Shown here: piece by piece, positions 48,521 through 61,117 of the stretch
Layout: every line of letters begins with the position of its first letter
How positions within the stretch are numbered: the stretch's first letter is position 1
NCBI RefSeq assembly: GCF_032854445.1
Contig: NC_088295.1
Coordinates: 43,695,385 to 43,759,384 of the forward strand
Length of the DNA: 64,000 nucleotides
Direction of reading: 5' to 3'
Source of the DNA: Liolophura sinensis
Taxonomy: Eukaryota; Mollusca; Polyplacophora; Chitonida; Chitonidae
Made by a program: the position numbers and the translations under genes
The notes under the pieces: generated by a model
Databases searched by the model: none
What the model was told of the DNA's origin: nothing
The model's input: the letters and a program-made list of their open reading frames with translations, nothing else

Positions 48521-50775
48521 GTAATTTGAGAAGAGATGACTCGTCCATTGACAGCCTGGAGAAGGATGATCCCACTGAGCTGGAGTCCAGTCCACGGATT
48601 GCCAAGAGTCATCTGTCTCCAGTGAACCTTAGCAATGACTCTGGAGTGACTCTGAGTGATAGTCAGCTTGTCAGTGACGAGGGACATTACATCGACCACA
48701 AGTCGATCTATCAGCGACAAACCCATTCTCAGTCATCCAGTTCAGAGAGTCTGCGCCAAATCCGCAGTTCTCACATAAGCGTGGGTAAACGGTGTTCAGC
48801 CGATTCACTGTGCAGTGTTGAGGAATCAGAGTTGGAATGTGAAGATCGCAGAACTTTTGGATCCATAATAAAATCTGCCAGCGGGGATCACCTGTATCCT
48901 TCCACGACAGATCGGCACTCCTGCGAGACTCACTCTGACAGCGAGATTCAGTCGCGTCCTCGTGAGCGATTTGTGCGACAAGCGTCTGTGAATAGCAGCA
49001 CACCACCGCTATCCCCACAACCGAAACTCTCCTACAGCTCAGACAGTCTTCTCTCGGACTCCTCGGTCTCCTATTTAAGGGAATCTGGTGGGTTTAGCGA
49101 AAGCCCTTACAGCCATTCTCACATCTCATCCAATCATGCCTCCCATGTTGTCGTCAGTAATAAATCCAAACCTAAACTGCAGAAGAGTTTGTCCGGGGTG
49201 CCGAGCCCCACGCAGCCGTACCCTGTCCCACATATCGTGACCCAGCGGAGGTTCAGCGATGAGAGCATTAAGTATCGTCTCAGTCCCCCCGATTCTCCTG
49301 TGCTATCGACGCCCAGTCATCAGTCATCACCACCCAACCATAGGCACTCTGTCCACGTATCCCCAAATGGAAGCTCCCACAGTTCGGTTGAATCAGATTT
49401 AGGTCCCAGTTATCCCCCCTTATCCTTATCAACTGTGAGGCCTGAGGACACTGTGGACGGATCCCCATGTAGGGATGTTGATACCAGACCGTCGTGGAGA
49501 ATTTCACAAAAGAAAATCATAACTGGTTCCCCACCTCCCAGAATCTTGTTACAGACTTACAGCGATCGTAGGAAACTTGCTGGTTCCAAACTTGTAGAGT
49601 CCAGCGTTAGCCAACCTGACATAAGGGAGAGTGAAACGGTAGACATGTCCAGTGGATCAAACATTGAGTCTGCTAAGATAGTGTCTGTGATTAGAAAACA
49701 GCACAACGTAATTCGCATCAAAACTAAAAGTGCTAACAAAAAACAATCAGAGCAATCTGGACCAAATTACCTGAGTCAGGTAACAGTGAAACCTCGCCCT
49801 CAGCACCCTCCGTCCTATCTAGAGGCTCTGGACAGACAGGACCGTCTTTCCCGAGGGCTCCCGGTCGATGTGAGCTTACAGGACACACTCTCACAGAAAC
49901 GGGCTAGTGCTCATGCCAAGCAGCTGTATGAGCAATCCGTGCGGCAGTTCATGAATGAGGCGTCCAATCCGCTAGGGGGAGTATCCTTCCCTTCCTCCTC
50001 TTTCGAGGAAGATGTGGATGACTGCCCGGATAAAGACCCTAAGAAAGTCTATGAGGAATCAATGAGACAGTTTTTAGAGCAGCAATCCGGTGATAGCAGA
50101 CAAGTTTCACATGAATTCTCCTCAGGAGTGTCAAGGTTGAATAGTGCGGGTAATGTGGGCAGTCGGGTGTCTTGTGTGACTCTTCCCACTCACGGACACA
50201 GCTCCAAGAATCCCTCAGACAAAATGGATCACAGGACAGTCATTCATATCCCCTCAGTGCGTGACAGTAAGTTGATTGAAGCGAGGAACAAAGGGCTGCC
50301 ATCAGGGTCATCATCGTATTCTCGGTCTTCTCGACAGGGCCTGCCGAGTTCAGGGAGGTATTTTTACGACCCAAAGGCACAAACTGAAAGCAGTGCTTCC
50401 AAGACAGTTGTTGTGTCCCATCATCCTGCCTCAGAATCTTCTGTGTCTTCAGATGTGAACAAACAATATCCACGTAATAAATCTTACCTGTCGTGGAGTG
50501 TGGCAGATTTACGGAGACACTACGACGAATCAAAGGCACGTTCTGAAGCAGACTCAACAACAGCTTTCTCTTCACATATCGTGACTGTGGGTGGTGGTTC
50601 GACGAGTTGCCAACAAGGTGTTTCACGTCCCCCTCCCCCTCCATATCAACCGCCCCCGCCTTTCCGACGAAACAGCAGTGATGTGGAGCGAAAAAGTTCA
50701 TCAAGAAGCAATAGTTCGGAGGACAGCGGCTCTAGTCATTCTGTCCGGCGAACATACCAACCACAACACCTCTAG
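48521..50775 (+). CDS. ARHGAP20: Exon 15: terminal exon, Ser/Pro-rich C-terminal tail
   Basis: The exon enters in phase 1 after acceptor ttttgtacag and runs 750 codons to TAG at 50773-50775. The product is Ser-, Pro-, His- and Gln-rich with no globular domain that I recognise. It is probably disordered, consistent with the long tails of ARHGAP20 proteins. Visible short motifs include two PPxY-type WW-domain ligands (PPSY at 49807-49818 and PPPY at 50635-50646). A proline run precedes the second. There are several SP/TP kinase-like sites (TPPLSPQP, LSPPDSP) and a duplicated motif YEQSVRQFMNE (about 49927) and YEESMRQFLEQ (about 50050). Near the end is WSVADLRRHYDES. Codon use is coding-like throughout and higher in GC than the surrounding introns. 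Confidence 0.95.
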
Positions 50776-53285
50776 CCCATCACAGGTCATCCACAGATCC
50801 ATTTCTGTACTTTTAAACACAGTTTCTATTGAATTGTATTTACTCATTACCCATGTCTTTTTATATATACATATACATATGAAAGTTCCAAAGCCTCCAT
50901 TAAATTCTTTTTTTTTTAACTTTTAAACTTTCTACAGAATTTTTTTATGATTAATGGATAAAAATAGTTTAGCCCCTTTACATGTCCATCACATTTTATC
51001 TGCTAATCCGGTGTCATTGTGGTTTAAAGGCAATACCCACCAAGCCTTTTAATCTCGTGGTTTTAAAAGGAGCCAATGGAGAAGAATAGTTGATGTTTGC
51101 AATTTGGTGCCACCTAACCAAGATCACTAGAGGAATGATGCTGTGCAAACCGTTTCACTTGATCTTTGCACTGTGCTGTTCATCAATCATTCAGTAAAAA
51201 TTCTTGCAGTTTGTGTTGAAAAGATTTTTCTTAGAATGTTTTACACAAAATTTTTGTGTGGATTTTTTGTTGTGTGAAGAATTATGGGAAGTTATAAGAG
51301 TAATACATGATATAGAGATTCATGTCTCCAAAAATGTTTGTTCGTGCAGAATTTTCTGCATTCTTTTAACTTTCTTTGTTAAAATGTGTTTCAGTTCAGA
51401 GCATGTTAGATATTCGTACGTATGTGTCCGTATTTTTTTGTTCTTGTTTCATTGTCTCAGTTGTTATCATGGCCTTCTTCTGCACGTAGCCAATCCGAAA
51501 ATAGGGCCATCTTTTACTGCCCAGTGGGGTTACCTGTTTTGCTGCCTTGCACAAAACCACTCTACCAGGCGAACTGCCTAATCGTGTGAATCATCAACTC
51601 ATTTAAAATCACAAACTATCACAGGAATGAACACCTCTGCCATTGGATTCTGTTGAATATTTAAGCATACATTGAACGTATTTGTTATAGCTGTGGCCGG
51701 TAGATGGTCCTGTGTGTCGGCAATCACTTAAGGCATGGTGTGTCTTGATATGTATTGGTGTGGCATATCCACCAAGTCCCAGGCGGTGACATTGCCACAG
51801 AGTCCCAAACGGTGTGACTGAAAGTTAGCCTGTCATTGCCAGTTTTGATGACTGATTTGGGAGTGAAGCTTGTGAGAATTGGTGTGAATGTGTCGGCGAT
51901 ATAAAACATGGGATTTTCTGATTGGTTGAAAATATATCCTGCTTTCAATATTCTAATATCAAAATTGTTTATTTTGTTGAAAGCTAGCTGTTAAATGGGA
52001 TACACCACAGGCTTGTGGTTCAAAACTGGTTTAAGACTTAATATAAGATTTAACCATATGTGAAAAAAAATTGTGTACCATTATATTTAGTATGAAGTAA
52101 AACTGCTGTTTTTATACTTTGACTTTGGAGAACTGCATTGGTGGCTGAGTTTGACAAAAATTTTAATATAAAATTAAACAATGAGCTAGTACACTTTTGA
52201 ACAACTGAACCCAGATCTGTTACGACAGATTGAAAGCTGAAATTCATAGGTTACAAGGAAAACTGAAACACTTAAAATATACTTTCACATCATTAATTAC
52301 ATGGATATGCTGTTAATGTTGCAATAATTTTGTCACAGTCTGTGTTGCAATACTTAAATTTTAAGCAGAATTTCATTTCGTGTTCGTCTTTCGAAAGACA
52401 AGTTTATTCACTTCTCGGTATATTATTTGTAAAATTTCGACCTTTTGCATACCGTCTGAAGAATGGACTTGTTAATTTTCCATTTACAGCATATGGTAAA
52501 ATGCAGTTATGGAGACCTTGATTTTTTTTTTATGCAAGTTGAATTTTCAACGCAATTCTAGAAAACCTTTTTCTGCACTACACCATTTTGCTAGATTAAG
52601 ATTGAAGTAGATGTTTTGTAGAAACAAATTCATGTACATGTAGTATGAATGTATTGCCCATTCCATGTAGTAAGATGGTTGTGAACCATATCATATTTAG
52701 CATCGGTAGTGCAGTATGTTAAAACTGACAAGAAACTTGTCAGTTTGTAAGCATATGGTGTAAATGACGTTTAAATGGTGTTGCGTTTCTATGCTAGGAA
52801 ATGAATGACTGTATGGGAATTATGTGAGTGCAATTTTAAGAAATCACTTCACAGGTAAGAGTGTTATACAGGCCAGAATGTGCAAGTCTGTATGTGATAC
52901 ATAAATAGGGTGAGCACATATATAGGTTAGAACCCAGGTGTTTGTATGTGATATTAGATGTATAGTGTTGTCACCAGTCACTTGGTGATATTGCAATAGT
53001 GCTGAATTCCAGAGTTGCCAAACTTTCACATGAATGTCTGTATAGAATCGTTAACCATGATCATGTTTTGTATAAAAGGTATGGGATTGTAAAAAAAAAA
53101 AAAACATATGGAGAGTGATATTTCTAACTCCCTAAGTACTTGATTATCTAAAGACTTGTCGAAGTCAGTAGATTGTAAATAGCCACGTTACTTATCACAC
53201 TTTGTACCATCAGTAAAATGAACTGGAATGTGTCAACGTGAAATGTGTCTGGCATGAAATAAATCATTGCCTTTTATTTAAGTAA
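50776..53285 (+). other. 3'UTR of the ARHGAP20-like gene
   Basis: AT-rich, T-run-rich non-coding sequence runs from the stop to shortly after the first well-placed AATAAA. No repeats of the SINE families are seen inside it. A Pumilio-type element TGTAAATA lies at 53174-53181. The 3' end is approximate because no transcript evidence is available. Confidence 0.6.
53258..53263 (+). promoter_or_regulatory. Polyadenylation signal AATAAA
   Basis: A canonical AATAAA hexamer in ATGAAATAAATCATTG is followed within about 40 bases by a GT/T-rich stretch (TTCTTTGTTGTTGTTTTTTTG), the usual downstream element. It lies about 2.5 kb after the stop codon. Confidence 0.65.
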
Positions 53286-55317
53286 TCTGAACATTCTTTG
53301 TTGTTGTTTTTTTGTTTTGGTACTGGTTTCCTCATAACCCTGAGAGTTCATATACCAGGTAACATAGTAAAGCCTTAGGCTCTGATATGGGTTGGGGGTA
53401 TGTCCAGCTTAGCTTCCACATTTCTGAAAGCTGAGCTCGGAAGAATGAAACAGATATCATGCCTAAATGAAACCCTACATCAATGTGTAACTCTCAGTAT
53501 GGACAATGAAAAGCTGAGATTCACTTTCAATTTTCAAATTAGTCATAGTTTACCGATTTATTGCGTACAGTTCCTTAAGGTGTGGTTATTTGTTTGATAT
53601 TGGTGGCTGTTGTACGAATCTCAACTTCGTCATTAATCCTGAAAAATCTAAAAATCTGGACGTGGTTTTTTCACTGGTTCTAATTGCCAGGCACGGAAAT
53701 TTAATACTTGAAGTTTGTTCAAAGGTTGTCAGGATTTGAAAGTCCTTGAAAAAGTCTTTATTTTGGTAACTTGTTCATTGAAAGTAATGGACAAATAAGT
53801 AAGGTACCAAAATAGAGCTATCCTTTATCCTCCACATGAAGTACTGTACGTCCTACGTAAATGGTCCGGGGGAACATGAGAAATTGGGTCCTTGAGGACA
53901 TTGTGTTTCTCGAGTCAGACCTATGTCTGTAGAGAATTTTTGTAAATATAAGCGTCATTTCCGACATTCACATACCATTCGTAGTCCGTAAAGGGCGTTC
54001 CAAGTCGATAATCGCCAGATCTATTTCCAAAACACTAGTTCCCAAAGACAAAGGTGTGTAAGAAATTATACAAATAAGAAATAAAGCCGGTAACACACAA
54101 GAGAGAAGTCTGATAATCAAGCTACCACAAAATCCACGTCCTTACAACCAGATATGATGCCAACCTTTGCGTTGAAGCTCCTGTCTTCGCGTCTAATATT
54201 TCACGCACCTGACCACACATGCATGAGGTGCTGCTTCGAAGCTGACCAAGGACAGGAAATTAGTAGATTCCCCGCACCACTCAGCGTCCGCGGGCTTTAG
54301 ACACAATAACCTGTCGATTACGCTCTTGCGCCTGCGCGGTCTAACCATGCCAAGATGCACTTGCACCAGTAAGGGTGTATATTTGAACATCAAACAAATG
54401 AACACACTTTAAGGAACTGTATGCATTAAATCTGGAAACTACCATCGCTTCCTCTAATTTTAAAATTGAAAGTGCACCTCAGCTTCATTGTTTCGTTCCT
54501 GTGATGTTCTCTTATTTCCTTTTCCCTCAAGTAATGAGATAGCATATTTGTGCAATGAAACAGCATAATTTATGAGAAACTGTAGAATCATTTAGCTTTC
54601 AGATATATAGCATTATTCAGTGTAACAGTACAACAATGTGGTTTACATTGTTGTGGGTAAAGCGGAAGACAACCCATGCAAATATATCAGAGCTCTTAGG
54701 CACTGTTGTCATTTAATACCATTTGGCAAAAAATCCTCAAAATTAACATCTTTAACTGGAACTGCTCAATATCTTTACTATCACGACATTTCACGTCAGC
54801 ATAGTAGGCACTTCCTGTATTATTTCAAAATAGAAATTAATTATCACACCAGTCTCCCAGCTTTGTAAGTGGGGTTTCCTCTCAAGCAATCAGATAGCAT
54901 AAATCAATGAAGTTATAGTGTAGTGTCATGAAACCACAGGTAGTCTTTGTCAGATAATATTCTTGTGGAAGATAACAATGCGTTTTACATTATGGCCAGT
55001 TGAGTTCATGGGCACTAACACGGTTTAAAACCCTGAGGCAAACTTCATTCAGTCTACAGATTTCAAGCAATTTATGGTCCCTATTTGACAAAACTATGGC
55101 TACAGTATGATGTCTATGTATATGTATGCATGTTTGGAGTCTTTTACAATTTGTCAGTGATATGCCGGTTAGCTAGGCCTCATTAGGTGTGTGTGTACTC
55201 ATTCTGTACCTTCGTGTGGCAGGGATGTCTGTAGCATGAATCAAGTACAAATAAGCACTAACACTGTCCTCCATTTTGCAATCTAACCCTTAAAGTTTTA
55301 AGGAGAACTTTATAGTA

Positions 55318-55590
55318 TTGATATGGCATAGTGGTTAGAGCGCCCGCCTCGAAATCGGGAGGCTCGGGATCAAACATGGGTCTGGTAAACCAAAGACTGT
55401 GAAAATGATACTTGTTGCTGCCTCGCTTGGCGCTCAGCACTGAAAAGTTAGAACAGGACTGGTTGGCCCGATGTGAGTATAATGTGACTGGCTGGAGTGT
55501 CATGTCGGGTGTCTGCGACATGATACTTCAGTGGCGGCAGCGCTTTACGTTAAACTTCAGGCATACATACAAGCAGACAAATTACAAACG
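55318..55590 (+). mobile_element. tRNA-derived SINE, family 2, with head
   Basis: A tRNA-like head has an A-box (TGGCATAGTGGTTAGAGCGC at 55324-55343), an anticodon-arm-like CCCGCCTCGAAATCGGGAG, and a B-box-like GGGATCAAACATGG. The body is TTGGCGCTCAGCACTGAAAA, GACTGGTTGGCCCGATGTGA, GTATAATGTGACTGGCTGGA and GATACTTCAGTGGCGGCAGC. The B-box departs from GGTTCGANNCC and the arms pair imperfectly, so this is a SINE head and not a functional tRNA gene. Confidence 0.8.
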
Positions 55591-57276
55591 TGGTCAAGAG
55601 ACTGGATTCTCCATAGAGGAGAACGTTACCGCCTTGTATAAAGAACAACATTTCAACGATTGATGCACGAAAGCGACACGTATTGTGAGTGAAACCAGAG
55701 CAGCGACCACAGCATGATACAGGAAACTGATGGTCACATATAACCCATGAAATCCCGCCTTGTCTTGTTTATCTCACTTTATGTAACTGTTGATGTAAGT
55801 GCATATACAGTGGCAATTTCCACGCCCCCTAGCACCATGGGTTTCCCTTAATTAGGTTAAAAAAAAAACTATGCAGTGATGTCAGTTGCAATTTATTAGT
55901 CACTAGTCTAGAATTACTCAAAGCACTGGGTTTTCATATTTAACAAGCAGTCACATGAAAACAGTCTGAAAGAACAAATTTTTATTCCAAGCACTTTTTC
56001 ACAAACGAATCAAATAAGCGGAAATGTAGAAAGACAATGGTACATGCGTATGAAGAATCAAACACGCAATGGAATAAGACTCAAAAGCGAAAGTCCACTT
56101 TCAGGAATAGAATTTTCCGAGACCCTTTCACTGCTCTCGTGGTTCCTTGAGGCAGCGAGAAACCTTTCCTTCCTAACATAATTTTGGCCTATACACTGCA
56201 TAGTATATTGTTCATTCCTGCCATTGAGATAATATTTTGTGAATAAACTAGTGACGCATTACTTAATCAGTACAAGAGAAGAATGGCCAATCGTTTTGGA
56301 TTTGAGTCTAAATTGTGCGGGAAAAGTTTTATTATGTAACCTTAAACGAAGTTCATTCGATATCACTTGCATTTTAGCAATATGTTTTGCGTGCGGGGGA
56401 AACATGGGAGTTATATGAGGGAAAATCCGTCATAAACCTACAAAAGATAGGTGGTTTACTCCTGTAGCAATTCAATCAATAAAAGACAATGTGAAGAGAG
56501 TTATGAGAAAGGCTGGTTTTGTTTTTGTTTTGTTTAGCTGTAATATTTCACTACTGAGACATTACTACTGCTGTTGAAAACATGAGAGCACAAGAAACAC
56601 ACAAACGAAAACAAGACAAATAAGACCACTTGTAATTTTATGCTCCGTATCTATAGTGCTTGGAGTAGAGGAACAGTAATACACGATGAGGTATGCAATG
56701 TCTGGTATTAACACTATTTCTACCTGTAATACACATGCTTCATACTGTACATATATAGTTACAGAAAATACATGCATCTGTTGCAATCAACTGACCAAAA
56801 AGAGTCACACAAGTGATAACTGGAAAACCCGCCTGAAACTTTTCTACACTCGTCTAAGTGTCTATGTTACTTTGTAGAGCAAAAAAGATCTGAACCGTAA
56901 ATAAGTTCTGCTCTCTGCCATTATGTAGAAAGTTGTGAGAACGTCAAAACTTCTGTAACATAAGGTCTCTATTGTGTGTACTAGTTTCTTAGGCACGTAC
57001 TAACACTTACCACTGGTTGCGGAGGTGACAGTATCTGGAATGAGGATGTATCCAGTCGTGTTTACCCACCGTAACATACAACAGGCTGAATGTATTAGTC
57101 AACTACACCCTATAGCTCGACGGCTCTTTATGAAATTGTATGGTCCTATTCAGTTTTCATTTAAATGTCGATACTGTATTCATTACGGTTTACCTTGGTT
57201 TACAAAAAGGTCTATGTTATCTGAGCAATTCACTTCAAAAGGGTCAAATTCCGGGTCCTGTAATGTTTTCACAAGG

Positions 57277-57520
57277 GCCTCCATGGCTGAGCTACAGGGT
57301 TAGCCCGCCATCACGGCGCAATGACCCAGAAGCCTCCCATCAATACGATCGTTGTCAGTTCAGGTTCAGCTCATGTTGGCTTCTTCTCCGGAAAGCGTGG
57401 GCAGATCTTCCAGCAACCTGCGGGCTCTTTCCGTTTTTCTCGCACCACAATGCTGGCCGCCGTCGTATAAGTGAAATATTCTCGATTATGGCGTAAAATA
57501 CCAATGAAATAAATAAATAT
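57277..57520 (+). mobile_element. SINE-like repeat, family 1, full body
   Basis: Contains AGAAGCCTCCCATCAATACG, a B-box-like GTTCAGGTTC, CAGCAACCTGCGGGC, CACCACAATGCTGGCCGCCG, TCGTATAAGTGAAATATTCT, GGCGTAAAATACC, and then an AATAAATAAAT tail. The upstream sequence CCATGGCTGAGCTACAGGGT may be a divergent head. Confidence 0.75.
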
Positions 57521-58654
57521 AATGTTTATGTAAATGCATATATGACATATATGGCTATATGACTGATCTGACTGACATGGCAGGTATACTGCATGTCCGC
57601 TTCTGAATGACACAGGAGACCAGGAAGTAATGTGTATAGATATCATAGAAAAATGAAATGTACGTGCATGACATCTTCCACACAGCAAAGTTGATCTTTC
57701 ATAGGACATGGAATGACGTATAAAGATCTCTATATATGATGGCTTTTTCTCTCAGTTTCTTTTTTTTTTTATCGTAACGACTGCGCATAGAAATTGGAAA
57801 TCCACTGGGCTGTCGGACAATTGCGTGACATTGTATAAAGAGGTACATTGTATAATTACCAATTATTAGAAGTTTCACAAATCCTGGGTGGAACTGAAAT
57901 TACGTTTACCATTTTAAGCTTTAATTATAAGTGTAGGTGTAACTTTAACATTCTTAAGTGACACTGGAAAATACACCCGTGTAGGTGTACAACTATTCTA
58001 TTCCCACTGAACATTCTAAATTATTTGAACAAGTCTGAGTTCGGTATAAAATACAATTTGATTAGGTGACTTATTTATTAAAGTCGAAGGGTGAGTCGAT
58101 ACAACGATTTTTTTTTTCAAATTGCGTTAGCCGAAATGTATCAATGAGTTGTCATTTTGTGCAGCACCTTCTTGGTTGGTCCCTAATTTTAATATCGTGG
58201 CTAATTTCGCTTAGTTTGACTTCTTTTTCCCTTTCAGAAATTTGGCACAATGTGATATTTTCAGTTGAGTTCTTTTCTTTTTTTCCATTAAGTATTCTTT
58301 TCGATGGTATTAGAAAAGAATAACCAATTACTTGTCCATGTTGTACTGATCTGGTGGTTTGTAGTTTTATTGTTTACTATATGGGGATAAAGATATAACA
58401 AATTTGCCCAAAAGAGCGGCATAAGAGTTATACATGTGGCTTGTAAAAATACCAGTTTGTGACTTACTACAGCTTAAAAAAAAGTCATCTCTGTTTGGAA
58501 TAAGAGAACGATGTAAAATCTTAGTGTGGTGTTATGTCTGGAGGATTTGGTGCAAATGGTTGTAAGTATCACGCCCACTGGACAAAATTTTTTTAAAAAA
58601 TGAGAAAACAGCAGAAATTCATTCGACAAAGTCGTGACTTATCCCGACTGACAG

Positions 58655-58783
58655 TTGGAGCCCACCAAAAGAGCAAAATAAAATATTACACTATATGGTG
58701 CCCTAGGATAGTATAATAACCTTCTATCCTAGGGCACCATACATTTTGTAATACTTTTTTTTAGCTCTGTTGGTCGGTTCCAA
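58655..58783. mobile_element. Hairpin MITE-like element (perfect 18-bp inner stem)
   Basis: An 18-bp perfect inverted repeat (TATGGTGCCCTAGGATAG at 58694-58711, complement at 58724-58741) has a 12-nt loop. Outer arms also pair: TTGGAGCCCACCAAAAGAGC against AGCTCTGTTGGTCGGTTCCA. The whole 129 bp folds into one hairpin. Most likely a short MITE; a hairpin RNA is possible but unsupported. Confidence 0.6.
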
Positions 58784-59880
58784 ATTTCAAATGGCCCGAT
58801 ATCTGTGAGTAAAATCCAAGATAACATGGCCTGCTCAAGAAATTAAATTGAAATTTTTAATTGAAGTGAAACTAAGTGTACCCACAATATTATTTTCAAG
58901 AGCAACATATTCATTTTATTATGTTCAGAATGCAAGTTTGTCTGCCTGTTTATTACCTGTTATGATATGTTCGGATTTGCATTAACTCATTCAGTTTATT
59001 GAGATGTAAAGGCCTACCTTCAAGAGACTAAATAGGCCCATTAGTTAGTCTAAGAATGCACACAGCCAATTCAGACTTCAGAGCTCACATATCTTTTCAA
59101 GATGCATTATCCGTGCCTGTATTCTATTTTCAAGTTAAATCAAAGAAACTCAGAGGACGGTATATATATAGAGGGACTTATGCCGACTGATTTCCGGAGC
59201 TGTCAAGAGTTATGTCCCTTGGGCACGCTCACTAGGTGTAATGACAGGTGGGCGAGTCAGACGATTGGAAGTTAAATTTGGCAAAGTCGTGATTATTTGG
59301 CGTATCGTCACATCTGTGGTTACCAGGAGTTAAGTTTCAGGTATAACCCTGTTTGTCCTGTTTACCCTTTAGTGTGTCTCTGCCCTTTGTTTTTTTGTTG
59401 TTGGCTTTCTCCGGAAATGACATTGACAGCTGGCTCCATTCAAAATAAAGCTGAGTGAAGGAAACAAAGAGTTGGTGGAAACTCCAAAACCTCATCAGTA
59501 AACTGGTCTTCGACTATGATTTATTGTAACTGGCGTTATGTGTCATTTTTCTGACATCAGGAAGTTGACAGATTTGTCTGAAAAATGTTTTGAATTTCAG
59601 AATGTTTCATGTGCGCTTACGGTGTAGAGATGATATACTGTACGAATAGCTGACCTAAATATAGGTACATACAATAAGTTAGATAAGCTAGAATTATGAA
59701 AGCTTCAGAAGCTGTTGAGATCTGGCATAGTTTTATGATGTATATCATGTATATTTGGGATACCGGTATATATTTGAAGAAAAAGATCCCCTGGTGAGGA
59801 GAATTTACATAAGAAAAAAATAATAACACGCTTTCTTAACCTTCTACATTCTGCTATATTCCAACTGCAGTTTCAAACTT

Positions 59881-59962
59881 CATGTTATTTTCAAGGGATA
59901 TGAATATGAATATCCACAGAGGTCTTTATATAGGATATGTGTTATTCCTTGAAAATAACATT
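59881..59962. repeat. Inverted repeat with 14-bp arms
   Basis: TGTTATTTTCAAGG near 59883 and CCTTGAAAATAACA near 59947 are perfect complements flanking about 50 bp with an internal ATGAATATGAATATCC segment. Possibly a very short MITE. Confidence 0.55.
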
Positions 59963-60194
59963 ATATAACAACTTGAGCCTGTCCAAATGTGTAATAAACA
60001 CTGAATTGAATGTCAAGTTTATCAGGCCATCCTACTGGGCTAAACCTGACACTATCAAAAAGAAAAAAAAAATGTATAGGGCAAATTGGTAGGCAGTTCT
60101 TTTTCGGTTTAATGATAAAGATGGTGATTTTAAAGAAATTAACATGGGGAGAAAAATAAAGAAAACAACTCAATAAAACTTTTTTTTCGGAAAA

Positions 60195-60365
60195 CTTGTT
60201 GCGTGGCGCTCAGCACTGAGAGGTTAGAACAAGAAAATAGGACTGCTTTGGCTTGGTGTCAGTAAGATGTGAATGGGCGGGGTGTAGTGTATGGTGTCTT
60301 CAGCATTATACTTAAGTGGTGGTAGCACATTGGCAACATGGACTTGCCACAAGAAGACATACCTA
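60195..60365 (+). mobile_element. tRNA-derived SINE, family 2, headless copy
   Basis: TGGCGCTCAGCACTGAGAGG, GGTGTCAGTAAGATGTGAAT, GGGGTGTAGTGTATGGTGTC and ATACTTAAGTGGTGGTAGCA align in order with the body of the 55318 element. The tRNA-like head is absent. Confidence 0.75.
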
Positions 60366-61117
60366 ATGACTTGTGATGTTGTTGAGCATACATACATTAT
60401 AGGTACATGTTGTTCTGAATGATTCCATATGTGTTGTACCCAGCCCAGTAATTTGCCAGGTTTAGACCTGTATGTCTCTTATGTACATTCTAATATTTGG
60501 CTTATGTAATCCACGATAAGTGATTAACAAATATTGATCAGAGCAAAGGTGAGAGACATCTAGGACAATGCGAAGTTAGTGTCTTTCGACTATTATTAAT
60601 TGGTTTAAAGGGATAGAACCAATTAAGGCATATATGGCTGTTCCGTACCCACTTCGTAGTAATCGTCATGAGATAAAACCTGTAGGATAATTTAACATTT
60701 AATAATGTTGTTCTATAGTAATGGAGGAAAATTGGTTTTCTTGAATGTTTTCTTAGTAAGGAATGTAGATGTCTGAGTTTATTCAATCAGATTTCAGTCA
60801 CTTTTTTCTTTTGACAAATGTATTAATTTTTCCCAGCTCTTGCTCATATTTATTGCTCCAATTCACAATGTATTAAAATCTGTTGCGAGTAGATATTATT
60901 ATTGAGACTGCATGGGGCACTGACATAGCTTATAGAGTGTAGGAAAGACTCGGATGCAATAGCATAAGTATTTGTTAGTCATCAAAACATTTACTGTGTG
61001 CATAGTTGTACTGAGTGGCCCTAAATAGGCCTTTGTTTACACTGGGTATCAGATCTGTGTGTTGGTCGTGCAGGATATACTCCTATTACCTTATTACCAT
61101 AAATTACCTAAAATTTA

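Larger units (their letters stand above)
19051..53285 (+). other. ARHGAP20: ARHGAP20-like Rho GTPase-activating protein gene (15 exons seen, 5' end not found)
   Basis: This entry spans the whole gene; exons are listed separately. Joined, they give 4009 nt, which is one base too many for an open frame. Without the extra T in the second exon the product would be 1335 codons plus stop; from the ATG at 22847 the sequence as given encodes 1294 residues. Visible order is DH-like fragment, PH, RA, RhoGAP, long disordered tail. The PH-RA-RhoGAP order, the RRRRSAPS segment before PH, the YQLWV and PLIGHE motifs of the RA end, and the GILRKSAN arginine-finger motif all match the ARHGAP20 (RA-RhoGAP) family. 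Family members accelerate GTP hydrolysis on Rho proteins and, in vertebrates, respond to Rap1 through the RA domain. The target GTPase here cannot be told from sequence. Family assignment is firm; one-to-one orthology is inferred. The true first exon and promoter are upstream and unidentified. Confidence 0.93.

Noticed and set aside
55324-55385. tRNA gene
   Set aside because: The B-box is degenerate and stems mispair; the sequence is continuous with a SINE body repeated at 60195.
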